DNA of 64,000 nucleotides from Dryocola sp. LX212 (GTDB lineage: Bacteria > Pseudomonadota > Gammaproteobacteria > Enterobacterales > Enterobacteriaceae). The stretch covers positions 1 through 64,000 of the forward strand of contig CP167917.1 of assembly GCA_041504365.1 (NCBI GenBank). Reading direction: 5' to 3'. The notes under the pieces are model-generated. The model did no database searches and was not told where the DNA came from. It saw only the letters and a program-made list of their open reading frames with translations. The translations under genes and the position numbers were made by a program. This document shows positions 29,014 to 38,047 of the stretch, in pieces. Position 1 is the first letter of the stretch, and each line of letters starts with the position of its first letter.

Positions 29014-31337
29014 TGAAAATTAGTGACGGTAACTGGCTGATCCAGCCTGGGCTTGCGTTGATTCACCCGATTCAGGTGTTCGACGTGGAGCAAAACGGTA
29101 ACGAGATGGTGGTCTACGCCGGGACGAAAGACGTCAGCGAACGCGGCAACCAGCTGGATACTCCGCTGTTCACCCTGCGCTTCTTCTCCCCGCAGGAGGG
29201 CATTGTCGGGGTGCGTATCGAGCACTTCCAGGGCGCGGTGAACAACGGTCCGCACTACCCGCTGAACGTGCTGCAAGACGTAAAAGTCGAGATGCAGAAC
29301 AACGAGAAGTTCGCGGAGCTGAAAAGCGGCAGCCTGACCGTGCGCGTCACCAAAGGCAGCGAGTGGGCGCTGGATTTCCTGCGCGACGGCGTGCGCATCA
29401 CCGGCAGCGCGTTCAAGAACAACGGCTACGTGCAGGATGCGAATACGGGCCGCACGCATGTGTTTGAACGCCTGGACCTGGGCGTGGGCGAAGCGGTGTA
29501 CGGCCTGGGCGAGCGCTTTACCGCGCTGGTGAAAAACGGCCAGACGGTGGAAACCTGGAACCGCGACGGCGGCACCAGCACCGAACAATCCTACAAAAAC
29601 ATCCCGTTCTACCTCACCAACCGCGGCTACGGCGTGCTGGTGAACCATCCGGAATGCGTCTCCTTCGAGGTGGGCTCAGAAAAAGTCTCCAAGGTGCAGT
29701 TCAGCGTCGAAGGGGAGTATCTCGAATATTTCGTGATCGACGGCCCGACGCCGAAAGCGGTGCTGGACCGCTACACCCGCTTCACCGGCCGTCCAGCGCT
29801 GCCGCCGGCCTGGTCGTTCGGCCTGTGGCTCACCACCTCGTTCACCACCAACTACGACGAGGCGACGGTCAACAGCTTCATCGACGGCATGGCGGAGCGC
29901 AACCTGCCGCTGCACGTCTTCCACTTCGACTGCTTCTGGATGAAGGCCTTCCAGTGGTGCGACTTCGAGTGGGACCCGGTGACCTTCCCGGACCCGGAGG
30001 GAATGCTCAAACGCCTGAAGGCGCGCGGCCTGAAAATCTGCGTGTGGATAAACCCCTACATCGGCCAGAAATCGCCGCTGTTCCGCGAGGGGATGGAGAA
30101 GGACTACCTGCTGAAACGCCCGAACGGCGCGGTGTGGCAGTGGGATAAATGGCAGCCGGGGCAGGCGATTGTCGACTTCACCAACCCGCAGGCCTGCGAG
30201 TGGTATGCCGGGCACCTGAAGCGCCTGGTGCGCATGGGCGTGGACTGCTTTAAAACCGACTTCGGCGAGCGCATCCCGACGGACGTGGTGTGGCACGACG
30301 GCAGCGATCCGCAGAAAATGCACAACCATTATGCGTTCATCTACAACGAACTGGTGTGGAACGTGTTGAAACAGGAGCTGGGTGAAGAAGAGGCGGTGCT
30401 GTTTGCCCGCTCGGCCTCCGTGGGCGCGCAGCAGTTCCCGGTTCACTGGGGCGGCGACTGCTACGCCAACTATGAATCCATGGCAGAGAGCCTGCGCGGC
30501 GGGCTGTCGCTCGGCATGTCCGGCTTCGGGTTCTGGAGCCACGACATCGGCGGCTTCGAGAACACCGCGCCTGCCCACGTCTATAAGCGCTGGTGCGCGT
30601 TCGGGCTGCTTTCCAGCCACAGCCGCCTGCACGGCAGCAAATCCTATCGCGTGCCGTGGGCGTACGACGATGAAGCCTGTGATGTGGTGCGCCACTTCAC
30701 GCAGTGGAAGTCCCGCATGATGCCGTATCTGTACCGTCAGGCGGCCTACGCTGCTGAAACCGGGACGCCGATGATGCGCGCCATGATGCTGGAGTTTCCG
30801 GACGATCCGGGCTGCGACTATCTGGACCGCCAGTACATGCTGGGCGAGTCGGTGATGGTAGCGCCGGTATTCAGCGAGGCGGGGGACGTGCAGTTCTACC
30901 TGCCGGAAGGACGCTGGACGCACCTGTTCAGCAACCGTGAGGCACAGGGCAGCCGCTGGCACAAAGAGCAGCACGGCTTCCAGAGCCTGCCGGTCTACGT
31001 GCGGGACAACACGCTGCTGGCGCTGGGTAATAATGACCAGAAGCCGGACTACGCCTGGCACGAAGGCACCGCCTTCCAGCTGTTTAACCTTGAGGATGGC
31101 CGTGAAGCGCTGTGCGAAGTCCCGGCGGCGGACGGTAAAGTCATCTTCACGCTGAAGGTGAAGCGCGAAGGTAACGCGCTGACGGTGCAGGGTGAAGGGC
31201 AGGCAAAAGCGTGGACGCTGTGCCTGCGTAACATCAGCAAAGTGCAGGGCGTGCAGCAGGGCAAGAGCCAAATGGGCGAGCAGGGCGTGGTGATTACCCC
31301 GGATTCTGCCGGGTCACGGATGGTGATTGAGCTGTAG
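29013..31337 (+). CDS. yicI: Alpha-xylosidase YicI (GH31)
   Basis: YicI is a cytoplasmic hexameric hydrolase releasing alpha-xylose from isoprimeverose and similar xylosides. The 774 residues compare with 772 in E. coli. An N-terminal beta-sandwich (to about residue 245) precedes the catalytic barrel. The nucleophile is Asp416 in [10 protein letters not shown] and the acid/base Asp482 in [13 protein letters not shown], both at the E. coli positions. The C-terminal beta domains are complete. It is translationally coupled to yicJ and followed by REP-type elements. Confidence 0.97.
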   Translation: MKISDGNWLIQPGLALIHPIQVFDVEQNGNEMVVYAGTKDVSERGNQLDTPLFTLRFFSPQEGIVGVRIEHFQGAVNNGPHYPLNVLQDVKVEMQNNEKFAELKSGSLTVRVTKGSEWALDFLRDGVRITGSAFKNNGYVQDANTGRTHVFERLDLGVGEAVYGLGERFTALVKNGQTVETWNRDGGTSTEQSYKNIPFYLTNRGYGVLVNHPECVSFEVGSEKVSKVQFSVEGEYLEYFVIDGPTPKAVLDRYTRFTGRPALPPAWSFGLWLTTSFTTNYDEATVNSFIDGMAERNLPLHVFHFDCFWMKAFQWCDFEWDPVTFPDPEGMLKRLKARGLKICVWINPYIGQKSPLFREGMEKDYLLKRPNGAVWQWDKWQPGQAIVDFTNPQACEWYAGHLKRLVRMGVDCFKTDFGERIPTDVVWHDGSDPQKMHNHYAFIYNELVWNVLKQELGEEEAVLFARSASVGAQQFPVHWGGDCYANYESMAESLRGGLSLGMSGFGFWSHDIGGFENTAPAHVYKRWCAFGLLSSHSRLHGSKSYRVPWAYDDEACDVVRHFTQWKSRMMPYLYRQAAYAAETGTPMMRAMMLEFPDDPGCDYLDRQYMLGESVMVAPVFSEAGDVQFYLPEGRWTHLFSNREAQGSRWHKEQHGFQSLPVYVRDNTLLALGNNDQKPDYAWHEGTAFQLFNLEDGREALCEVPAADGKVIFTLKVKREGNALTVQGEGQAKAWTLCLRNISKVQGVQQGKSQMGEQGVVITPDSAGSRMVIEL

Positions 31338-31342
31338 GTTTA

Positions 31343-31420
31343 ATGGCGGATGACGCAGGCTTATCCGCCCTTCATTTTACCGCTTCGTAGGGTGGATAAG
31401 CGTCCGCGTCATCCACCTTT
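31343..31420. repeat. Paired REP elements
   Basis: GGCGGATGACGCAGGCTTATCCGCC and CGTAGGGTGGATAAGCGTCC...GTCATCCACC lie in the gap after yicI. They probably mark the 3' end of the yicJI mRNA. Confidence 0.75.
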
Positions 31421-31511
31421 TTTTAATGTATACCCCTCGCAACACACATTAACATCAGGTTGTGGTTTAAAGGCGTATAATCCCGTGATCTTTTAAAGGG
31501 GATTTATCGTT

Positions 31512-31733
31512 ATGAAAAAACTGCTTTCTTTCGCGCTGCTCGCTGGCGTTGCGCTGTCCGTTACCGCCTGTTCCAGCAACTACGTGATGTCCACCAAAAC
31601 GGGCGAAATGATCATCACCCACGGCAAGCCGGAAGTGGATAAAGAAACCGGCCTGACCCGCTACACCGACCAGCAGGGCATCGAGCATGAGATCAACAAC
31701 GACCAGATCTCGCAGATGATTAAGAAAGACTAA
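31512..31733 (+). CDS. YgdI/YgdR family lipoprotein (DUF903)
   Basis: This 73-residue lipoprotein has the signal MKKLLSFALLAGVALSVTAC, with lipobox VTAC and acylated Cys20. The mature part (SSNYVMSTKTGEMIITHGKP, then DKETGLTRYTDQQG) is the SH3-like DUF903 domain of YgdI/YgdR. Ser at +2 predicts outer-membrane location. The Shine-Dalgarno AAAGGGG is good. It is a single gene; function is unknown. Confidence 0.9.
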   Translation: MKKLLSFALLAGVALSVTACSSNYVMSTKTGEMIITHGKPEVDKETGLTRYTDQQGIEHEINNDQISQMIKKD

Positions 31734-31764
31734 GACCATTTTTGGCTTACGACGCACTGCTTTC

Positions 31765-31794
31765 GTAGGCCGGATAAGCGCGGCGTCATCCGGC
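31765..31794. repeat. REP-type palindrome
   Basis: GTAGGCCGGATAAGCG and CGCGGCGTCATCCGGC form the element in the gap between the small lipoprotein and the convergent esterase gene. Confidence 0.75.
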
Positions 31795-31848
31795 AAAATG
31801 TACACCATTGCTGAATGACGCTATCGCTTTTCAACCCTTCAGCTACCG

Positions 31849-32757
31849 CTACCGCCTCACCCGCCACGCAATATCCTGCATCGCGCTTCGCGCAGCCGGG
31901 CTGATCCCGCCGAGCTGGAAGAAACCGTGGATCACGCCAAGATAGCGCTGGCAGGTGGAATCCACGCCATGCTCCATCAGGCATTCGTGCAGCACTTCGC
32001 CTTCGTTGCGCAGCGGATCGTACTCGGCCGTAATAATATGCACCGGCGGCAGGCCGCTGAAATCTTCGCGGTACAGCGGGCTGGCTTCCGCATCCATTGG
32101 CTCGAGATCCGCCATATAGGCTTCGTAACCCGAAAGCAGCATATCGCGGGTGATAATGTAGTCGTAGCCATTTTCCTGATAGCTGACGGACTCCGCCGTG
32201 GCGTCCAGCATCGGGTAAATCAGCACCAGCCGCGCGGGCTGCCATTTCCCGGAGCCCTTCAGCCGCAGCGCGGTGACCAGGGCAATATGGCCCCCGGCAC
32301 TGTCGCCCGCAAGCGTAATACCTTCGCGGTTCACTTCCAGAAGCTCTGCATTGTTCCGGACGGCATTGGCCGCACGCTCAGCGTCGTCATGCGCTGCCGG
32401 ATACGTGTGCTCCGGAGCCAGGCGATACTTCACGGCAATCACCCGGCAGCCGCTGTAGTAGCAAAGCTGGCGCAGCTGGTTGTCATGGGTGGCAAAGCTG
32501 CCGCTCACAAAGCATCCGCCGTGGTAGTAGATAACGGCGGGTAGATCGCCGGATGCGTTAAGCGGGGAGAACACGCGTAGCGTCATGCCATCAAGCCTGA
32601 TGTCTTTTACGTCTACGCGGGTTTCCGTTTCACCGGCCAGGGTCGTGCTGGCGAGATACCCGGCGCGGCGTTCGTCGATAGTTTGCTGGCGTGAAGAGGG
32701 GCGACCGGCGGCGATAAACTCATCAACCAGCGCCTCGATGGCGGGTTCTAAAGACAT
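31849..32757 (-). CDS. Alpha/beta hydrolase, HSL (Aes-like) family esterase
   Basis: This is a 302-residue hormone-sensitive-lipase-type carboxylesterase. The oxyanion-hole motif is YYHGGCF at about residues 77-83 (HGGG-type, with Cys in place of the third Gly). The nucleophile elbow is GDSAGGH near residue 150, the acid AEYDPLRNEG near residue 247 and the catalytic His GVIHGFFQLGG near 277. No signal peptide is present, so it is cytoplasmic. The natural substrate is unknown. A REP-type element precedes fdhE's end on the upstream side. Confidence 0.88.
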   Translation of the reverse strand: MSLEPAIEALVDEFIAAGRPSSRQQTIDERRAGYLASTTLAGETETRVDVKDIRLDGMTLRVFSPLNASGDLPAVIYYHGGCFVSGSFATHDNQLRQLCYYSGCRVIAVKYRLAPEHTYPAAHDDAERAANAVRNNAELLEVNREGITLAGDSAGGHIALVTALRLKGSGKWQPARLVLIYPMLDATAESVSYQENGYDYIITRDMLLSGYEAYMADLEPMDAEASPLYREDFSGLPPVHIITAEYDPLRNEGEVLHECLMEHGVDSTCQRYLGVIHGFFQLGGISPAARSAMQDIAWRVRR

Positions 32758-32770
32758 AGCTGAGATCCTG

Positions 32771-32812
32771 CGTGATGGGTGAGGCGGATAACGCGAAGCT
32801 ATCCGCCTGCAA
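32771..32812. repeat. REP-like palindrome between fdhE and the esterase gene
   Basis: GAGGCGGATAACGCGAAGCTATCCGCCT is a REP-like hairpin just beyond the fdhE stop. It differs somewhat from the other copies. Confidence 0.55.
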
Positions 32813-32814
32813 AC

Positions 32815-33744
32815 TTACTCGCCTTCCCCTGGGAACAGGAAAGGGTTGATGCTGCTGCGGGCGAAGCCTTCCTGCTCCATGCGCGCGTCCAGCACCAGCG
32901 AGGCCAGGTCGTCCGCCACGGCTTCCACTTTGGCATCCTTCTCCTGATACAGCAGTTTCAGGTAGGTGCCACAGTCGCCGCAGCTTTCCGCTTTGATGGC
33001 CGACTGTTCGCTGTCCAGCGACCAGTAGTTCAAATCGCGGGTCTGTTCGCAGTTGCTGCATTTTACGCGCACCACGTGCCACTCGGTTTCGCACAGGTTG
33101 CAGTGCAGGTAGCGCAGGCCGCTGGTGGTGCCAATCTGGACCACGCTCGACACGGGCATTGAGCCGCACACCGGGCAGAACTGGCGTTGTTCGCCATATT
33201 CGGCTTTCGCTTTGCCGGGGATGAGGCTTGCCATCTGCGCCCAGTAAAGCGACAGCGCTGCCCAGATGAACGGGGCTTTATCGCTGGAAACCTGCGCAAA
33301 GTCGGCGTTAAACAGCGACGTTGCCATCTCTTCCAGCTCCAGGGAAGAGGCCTTCTCCAGATTTTCAATCACCGCCAGCGCCTGGCCGTCCATCTCCGGC
33401 TTTAGCTCGGCGATTAACGAATTCAGCAGCTGCTGCCAGTGCGGGTCGCGCGGCAGAACGTGAATATCCAGCGGCGGCTTGCCCGTCTCGGCTGATTTTT
33501 GGAGCAGCGCGGTTAAATCTATCTGCAGCGGGTGGTCGTACAAAACCACTTCCTGCGCGTGGGCGATAAGCGCAGCAAAGCGCAGGAAATCACCCAGCGG
33601 ATTATCGGTTGCCAGCTCGCGCAGTCGTTCAGCGCGGCGGTTGTAGAGATTTTTCAGCCTGGGGAACAATAACGGTGGGATCATGTCCGCCGTGCGTTTC
33701 TCGCTCTTATCCAGCTGATCTTGCGGGACTATGCGAATACTCAT
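32815..33744 (-). CDS. fdhE: Formate dehydrogenase accessory protein FdhE
   Basis: FdhE is a cytoplasmic rubredoxin-like chaperone that binds the catalytic subunits of Tat-exported formate dehydrogenases before export. The 309 residues equal the E. coli length. The zinc/iron-binding pairs [21 protein letters not shown] and CGDCGTY lie in residues 185-265. In E. coli it directly follows fdoI in one operon. Here 2.7 kb of opposite-strand genes separate them, so fdhE must have its own promoter or be read from an unusually long transcript. Confidence 0.96.
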   Translation of the reverse strand: MSIRIVPQDQLDKSEKRTADMIPPLLFPRLKNLYNRRAERLRELATDNPLGDFLRFAALIAHAQEVVLYDHPLQIDLTALLQKSAETGKPPLDIHVLPRDPHWQQLLNSLIAELKPEMDGQALAVIENLEKASSLELEEMATSLFNADFAQVSSDKAPFIWAALSLYWAQMASLIPGKAKAEYGEQRQFCPVCGSMPVSSVVQIGTTSGLRYLHCNLCETEWHVVRVKCSNCEQTRDLNYWSLDSEQSAIKAESCGDCGTYLKLLYQEKDAKVEAVADDLASLVLDARMEQEGFARSSINPFLFPGEGE

Positions 33745-34160
33745 TCCTATCTGTCTTCCTGTTACGACGGGGTGAACCCGTCTGGCTTAACATATCCTGC
33801 CGGAGCACGTCGGGCAGACACGGCATATGATTTATCAGGCAGTGTGAATGAAGAAGAGGATAACCGCAATTACCCTTGCTCGGTAAAGGGTAAATCAATG
33901 GGCGGCTGGTCGATGTACATCACGTGAAGCCTTATGGGTAATACACCTCATTCATTATTTCTGACAGAGATGCGTTCAAAATAAAATAGCGCGTCATGTT
34001 AATAAGGTGTAATACATTTATTCGTTTACTGATAGCGCTTCCTTTTATTGCTTTCTTTAATAGCACCGTTCTTGGAATTTAATCTGCGGCTCAGTTCTCA
34101 AAAATAACCTTTTTCTCTTCGTGGAAAGCACGTTGTTGAGTATATTCCGTGGGAACAGCA
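33745..34160. other. Control region between fdhE and the porin gene
   Basis: These 416 bases hold no convincing gene; a short + strand frame overlapping the fdhE start has no coding character. GTAATACACCT (33938-33948) and AGGTGTAATAC (34005-34015) are inverted copies with one mismatch and could be an operator. Promoters for fdhE and for the porin transcript must both be here. I could not assign -35 and -10 boxes with confidence. Confidence 0.45.
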
Positions 34161-34188
34161 GGGTTGTCACCTTAACAGGGCAAAACCT
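34161..34188 (+). promoter_or_regulatory. Candidate BglG/LicT-type ribonucleic antiterminator (RAT)
   Basis: GGGTTGTCACCTTAACAGGG continues into CAAAACCT. It follows the RAT consensus recalled from bgl/lic-type systems (GG.TTGT.AC, a short loop, then GGGCAAAACC). Its 3' half overlaps the 5' arm of the terminator at 34182, so pairing of one excludes the other, which is how BglG-family antiterminators work. No BglG/LicT gene is in the window; the regulator would have to act from elsewhere. Confidence 0.7.
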
Positions 34189-34239
34189 AAATTGCGCGAT
34201 GAGCTTTTCAAGCTCATCGCGCAATTTAGGTTTTTTTTT
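34182..34239 (+). terminator. Very strong terminator in front of the porin gene
   Basis: The arms 34182-34206 and 34210-34234 are perfect 25-bp complements with a TTC loop, followed by a run of nine Ts (34231-34239). No + strand gene lies upstream, so the terminator cannot serve an upstream ORF. It ends only 8 bases before the first possible porin ATG. With the overlapping RAT-like sequence it reads as a leader attenuator. Confidence 0.85.
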
Positions 34240-34262
34240 GCAAAAAAATGGATGGCTATGAC

Positions 34263-35660
34263 ATGGATATATTAAATGTTCCAGTAACAAATAGTAGAGT
34301 CAGGCAGCTAACCCGCCATGTCGGCGGCTTGCCAATAAAACATTATTATTACCTGTTTGCATTATCTGGTTTGCTAGGGGCAACGCCGGTCCTGGCGCAA
34401 TTAGCAGAAAGTGAAATGCCGAAAAATGTTGATAGCTTTATTAGCGATTCCCATCTGGATATGGCATTGCGCAACCAATGGAAATATTTGAAAGAAAATG
34501 CGTCACAGCCTAAAGAAGTCCATAATGCCTGGGGGCAAAGCGCTACGCTAAATTTTGAATCAGGTTATCTGTGGGACGTTATTGGGTTTGATGCAAGCTA
34601 CAGCCAGGTCATTAAGCTCGCGGCCAGCGATTACTTTTCCACCCGTGCACTGCTCTATAACGACGGTCAGGGAATGGATAAAAAGAACGCCAAAGGCTTC
34701 AATAAATTTGGCCAGCGCTACCTTAAAGTTAAAGCTGGTGATGAGAGTGCGGGGCTGAAGGCGAAAATTGGCTGGCATGAGCTAAAGAATTTCGGTGTTC
34801 TGACGACCTCTAATCGATTGACTAAAAACAGTTATTTTGGCTACAGCGGCTCACTGGTATATGACCGTTTGCAGCTTGATTTCGGCTGGTTAAGCGACAG
34901 CATTAACCGTGACTCACCGAATAAAAGCCATTTTCAAACGGCGGACAGGCGCAATATCGCCAATGTACGGACCGGCGGACTGAGCTGGAAAAACGATAAA
35001 ATGCGCCTTTCTTATGGCTATGGCGAAGCAAAAGATTACCAGCGTCGCCACGCCGTAGAAATGGCATGGCAACCCCTGGAAAACTGGACCCTGGCTTCGC
35101 AGGTATATGGCAGCGAGGCACTGGCGGGATATAAAAAAATGGCTGCCGGGAAAAAGGAATACGATAATCAGGCCTGGCACTATGTGGGGGAGATCCGCTG
35201 GCAGGACCCACGTTGGTTATTTAAATTCGCAGCGGCGCATACTAATGCTCATAAAGAGTCAGGCGTAGGCATTTATGGCCGTCATATTGCTAAAAACAGC
35301 CGCGGACGTTTTAACGCATTAACCTCAGCCGGGGTGGATTATATGCGCGATGGCGAAACCGCGCTGGCGCTGTATGGCCAGTATCAGACGCACCGTACAT
35401 TAACCAGCGGTTTACAGCTAAATTACGGTCAGTTCAGCTATAAAGATAACCTTGTTCGTTCAGGCGAGGTGTCATTAATTAATGTCTGGGCGCCCGATAG
35501 CGCGCCGCTCAAAGATTTATCAGTGTTTATAAACGTCGGTTACGGCTGGCATTATAAGAATGTTAACGCCACACCTACACTAAGTGATTCCGGGAAATAT
35601 ATGCGTTCCCCAAGCTTGTCTTCTGAAATTGTCGTGGATTACCGCTTTGGGCTTTTTTGA
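34263..35660 (+). CDS. OprD-family outer-membrane porin
   Basis: The 465-residue product has a long signal peptide with core YYYLFALSGLLGATPVLA and then an OprD-type 18-strand barrel. SFISDSHLDMALRNQWKYL is the family start, and the chain ends DYRFGLF with the terminal Phe needed for barrel insertion. Such porins take up small charged or sugar-like solutes. The ATG at 34263 is favoured because GGATGG lies 7 bases upstream; the ATG at 34248 has only a T-run and A-run before it. It is followed after 25 bases by a periplasmic phosphatase gene, so the pair is probably one operon. GC is lower than in the flanking fdo genes, suggesting acquisition. Confidence 0.87.
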   Translation: MDILNVPVTNSRVRQLTRHVGGLPIKHYYYLFALSGLLGATPVLAQLAESEMPKNVDSFISDSHLDMALRNQWKYLKENASQPKEVHNAWGQSATLNFESGYLWDVIGFDASYSQVIKLAASDYFSTRALLYNDGQGMDKKNAKGFNKFGQRYLKVKAGDESAGLKAKIGWHELKNFGVLTTSNRLTKNSYFGYSGSLVYDRLQLDFGWLSDSINRDSPNKSHFQTADRRNIANVRTGGLSWKNDKMRLSYGYGEAKDYQRRHAVEMAWQPLENWTLASQVYGSEALAGYKKMAAGKKEYDNQAWHYVGEIRWQDPRWLFKFAAAHTNAHKESGVGIYGRHIAKNSRGRFNALTSAGVDYMRDGETALALYGQYQTHRTLTSGLQLNYGQFSYKDNLVRSGEVSLINVWAPDSAPLKDLSVFINVGYGWHYKNVNATPTLSDSGKYMRSPSLSSEIVVDYRFGLF

Positions 35661-35685
35661 AAGTAATTAATAAAGGAGTCAGAAA

Positions 35686-36450
35686 ATGAAAGTTACAGTA
35701 AATTGGCTGATTGGCCTGTGTCTTTTTATGGGTATAAGTCAGAGTTATGCTGCCGATGTGACTATCTATCTTACGCGCCATGGTAAGACGATGTTTAATA
35801 CGGTTCATCGCGCGCAGGGCTGGGCCGACACGCCGCTGACCGCACCTGGTGTAGAGGTGGCCCGCCTGCTGGGCAAGGGGCTGAAAGAGGTAAACTTTTA
35901 CTCGGTTTATGCCAGCGATGCCGGACGGGCAAGGGAAACCGCCCGGTTGATCATGGAGGCTAAATCGACGCCTTTCACCTTAAATGAAAGCAAGGGGCTC
36001 AGAGAAGTGGGTGTTGGTATCTTTGAAGGCGATCTCGATCCCAATATGTGGGGAGCCGCTGCGAAACAGGCTGGTTTTTCATCTGAAACTGCTCTGATGA
36101 AGAGTTACGGTGAAGGAAAAACGACGCTTGCCGAAATGATTGATGCTATCGCTGCTGCCGACAGCAGCGGTATAGCGGAACGTTATAATACTGTCGCAGA
36201 ACGTATGGAGCGCAGCATTTTAAGTATCGCACGCGCCGCGCACGGCGACGAGCAACGTAATGTTCTCGTCGTTTCTCACGGATTGGCGATAGGGATGCTG
36301 CTTGAAAAACTTGGCTACACGGAGCTGAAAAAGCCGCTTGAAAATGCCAGCGTCACCAAAATTCGCTACACCGATGAAGGAAAACTGATCGTAGAATCGG
36401 TGGGGGATATGAGCTACGTCGAGCAGGGTAGAGCGCAGGAGAAGCGTTAG
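35686..36450 (+). CDS. Periplasmic histidine phosphatase (phosphoglycerate-mutase-like)
   Basis: The 254-residue product has a signal peptide (MKVTVNWLIGLCLFMGISQS, cut near SYA). It then has the branch 1 histidine phosphatase signature YLTRHGKTMFN with the nucleophile His, and the second catalytic His in VVSHGLAIGM near residue 201. The proton donor Glu is likely in GLREVGVGIFEG. It should remove phosphate from a small molecule in the periplasm. Paired with the upstream porin it suggests uptake of a phosphorylated compound or sugar. A convergent terminator follows. Confidence 0.85.
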   Translation: MKVTVNWLIGLCLFMGISQSYAADVTIYLTRHGKTMFNTVHRAQGWADTPLTAPGVEVARLLGKGLKEVNFYSVYASDAGRARETARLIMEAKSTPFTLNESKGLREVGVGIFEGDLDPNMWGAAAKQAGFSSETALMKSYGEGKTTLAEMIDAIAAADSSGIAERYNTVAERMERSILSIARAAHGDEQRNVLVVSHGLAIGMLLEKLGYTELKKPLENASVTKIRYTDEGKLIVESVGDMSYVEQGRAQEKR

Positions 36451-36458
36451 ATAAAAAT

Positions 36459-36487
36459 CAGGAGAAACGACCCGGTCGTTTCTCCTG
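36459..36487. terminator. Bidirectional terminator between the phosphatase gene and fdoI
   Basis: CAGGAGAAACGAC pairs with GTCGTTTCTCCTG across a CCG loop. On the minus strand the stem is followed by ATTTTTAT, so it serves as terminator of fdoGHI; it also lies 8 bases after the phosphatase stop on the + strand. Confidence 0.8.
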
Positions 36488-36497
36488 CCATAACAGA

Positions 36498-37133
36498 TCA
36501 GTCCAGCTTGTTTTGTTCTTTCCGGCGAACCTCGCGATACCATTTCGGGTGATGTTTTTTGGCCCAGGTCGTGGTGACCCAGCCTTCCACCATTGCGGTA
36601 ATCGTGCCTTTTACCCACAGTGCAGCATAGATATGCACCATGATCACCACAATTAACGCGACTGCGGCAAATGAATGCACCATCAGCGCAGCGCGAATAA
36701 CCGGGATGGAGAACGCAGGCGCGAAGTAAGGCCGCCAGATAACCACACCGCTCGCCAGCAGCAGCACCAGCAGAATAATCGCCGCCCAGAACACACATTT
36801 CTGGCCGAAGTTATACCGCCCGGTGTCGCCCACCTCCTCATTAACGACGATCTTACGAATATTCTTCGCCCAAAAGATATCATCCCGATTGATGAGGTTG
36901 TGATGCCAGTAGCGGAAAAACATGATGATAAACGAGGCAAACATCACCACGCCCACGAACGGGTGCAGGATGCGCGCCAGCTGCGGCGTGCCCAGAATGT
37001 GCATCAGCCAGTTGAAGGAGGGGAAGAAGAACCCCAGCCCGCTCACCGCCGCCAGCACGAAGCAGAAGGCGGTGACCCAGTGGTTGATGCGCTCAGGGGC
37101 GCTGTAGCGCTGAATAGTCACTTGTTTTTTCAT
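36498..37133 (-). CDS. fdoI: Formate dehydrogenase-O cytochrome b556 subunit
   Basis: FdoI is the membrane-anchoring gamma subunit that passes electrons from formate to quinone. The 211 residues equal the E. coli length. Four transmembrane helices carry the haem-ligand histidines, for example in [21 protein letters not shown] and [21 protein letters not shown]. It overlaps fdoH by 4 bases and is the last gene of the transcript because of the terminator downstream. In E. coli fdhE would follow directly. Confidence 0.96.
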   Translation of the reverse strand: MKKQVTIQRYSAPERINHWVTAFCFVLAAVSGLGFFFPSFNWLMHILGTPQLARILHPFVGVVMFASFIIMFFRYWHHNLINRDDIFWAKNIRKIVVNEEVGDTGRYNFGQKCVFWAAIILLVLLLASGVVIWRPYFAPAFSIPVIRAALMVHSFAAVALIVVIMVHIYAALWVKGTITAMVEGWVTTTWAKKHHPKWYREVRRKEQNKLD

Positions 37134-38035
37134 GGCTTGCGCACCTCGTCATCGTCATGATGCAGGTTGTCATCATCGATTTCGGCACGGTTCGGGCCGA
37201 CCCCCACATAGTGAAACACGCTGGCGGCAAAGGTCGCGGCAAAGCCGATGGCGGCCAGCGGCTTCCAGACGCCTTTCCAGAATTTCACCGTTGGGCTGAT
37301 AGACGGGTTTTCGGGCAGGCCGTGGTAGAGCGTCGGCTTGTCCGCATGATGCAGCACGTACATCACGTGGGTGCCGCCAACTCCCGCCGGATCGTACAGC
37401 CCGGCGTTGTCGTAGCCACGGGTTTTCAGCTCCGCGACCCGCTCGCCGGCCAGCACTTTCATGTCGTCTTTCGAACCGAAATGAATTGCGCCGGTCGGGC
37501 AGGTTTTCACGCAGGCAGGCTCCTGGCCGACGGTCACTCGGTCCACGCACAGGGTGCATTTGTAGACGCGGTTGTCCTCCGGGTTCAGGCGCGGTATGTC
37601 GAACGGGCAGCCCGCAATGCAGTAGCCGCAGCCGATGCACTGCTCAGACTGGAAGTCGACGATGCCGTTGGCATACTGGATGATCGCCCCTTCCGACGGG
37701 CACGCCTTCAGGCAGCCGGGATCCGCGCAGTGCATGCAGCCATCCTTGCGGATAAGCCACTCCAGCTTGTCGTTTTGCTCCACTTCCGAAAAGCGCATTA
37801 CGGTCCAGGATTTGGCGGTCAGATCCGCCGGGTTGTCATAAACCCCGACGTTGTGCCCCACCTCATCGCGGATGTCGTTCCACTCCGAACACGCCACCTG
37901 GCAGGCCTTGCAGCCGATGCAGGTGGTGACGTCGATGAGCTTCGCCACCTCCTGCTGGTGATCCCGCGCCTGGGGGGCGGGCGTGAAGCCGTTGGTGGCG
38001 GAACGACGGATAATGTCCTGAGATTGATAAGCCAT
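37130..38035 (-). CDS. fdoH: Formate dehydrogenase-O iron-sulphur subunit
   Basis: FdoH is the beta subunit with four [4Fe-4S] clusters. The 301 residues include the cluster motifs [47 protein letters not shown] and [23 protein letters not shown]. One C-terminal transmembrane helix ([21 protein letters not shown]) anchors it, facing the periplasm after Tat export together with FdoG. It overlaps fdoI by 4 bases and is 12 bases after fdoG. Confidence 0.97.
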   Translation of the reverse strand: MAYQSQDIIRRSATNGFTPAPQARDHQQEVAKLIDVTTCIGCKACQVACSEWNDIRDEVGHNVGVYDNPADLTAKSWTVMRFSEVEQNDKLEWLIRKDGCMHCADPGCLKACPSEGAIIQYANGIVDFQSEQCIGCGYCIAGCPFDIPRLNPEDNRVYKCTLCVDRVTVGQEPACVKTCPTGAIHFGSKDDMKVLAGERVAELKTRGYDNAGLYDPAGVGGTHVMYVLHHADKPTLYHGLPENPSISPTVKFWKGVWKPLAAIGFAATFAASVFHYVGVGPNRAEIDDDNLHHDDDEVRKP

Positions 38036-38047
38036 AGTTCGTCTCCG

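Noticed and set aside
33721-33927. A short + strand frame overlapping the fdhE start
   Set aside because: No Shine-Dalgarno or coding bias is visible, and it overlaps the conserved N-terminus of FdhE on the other strand.
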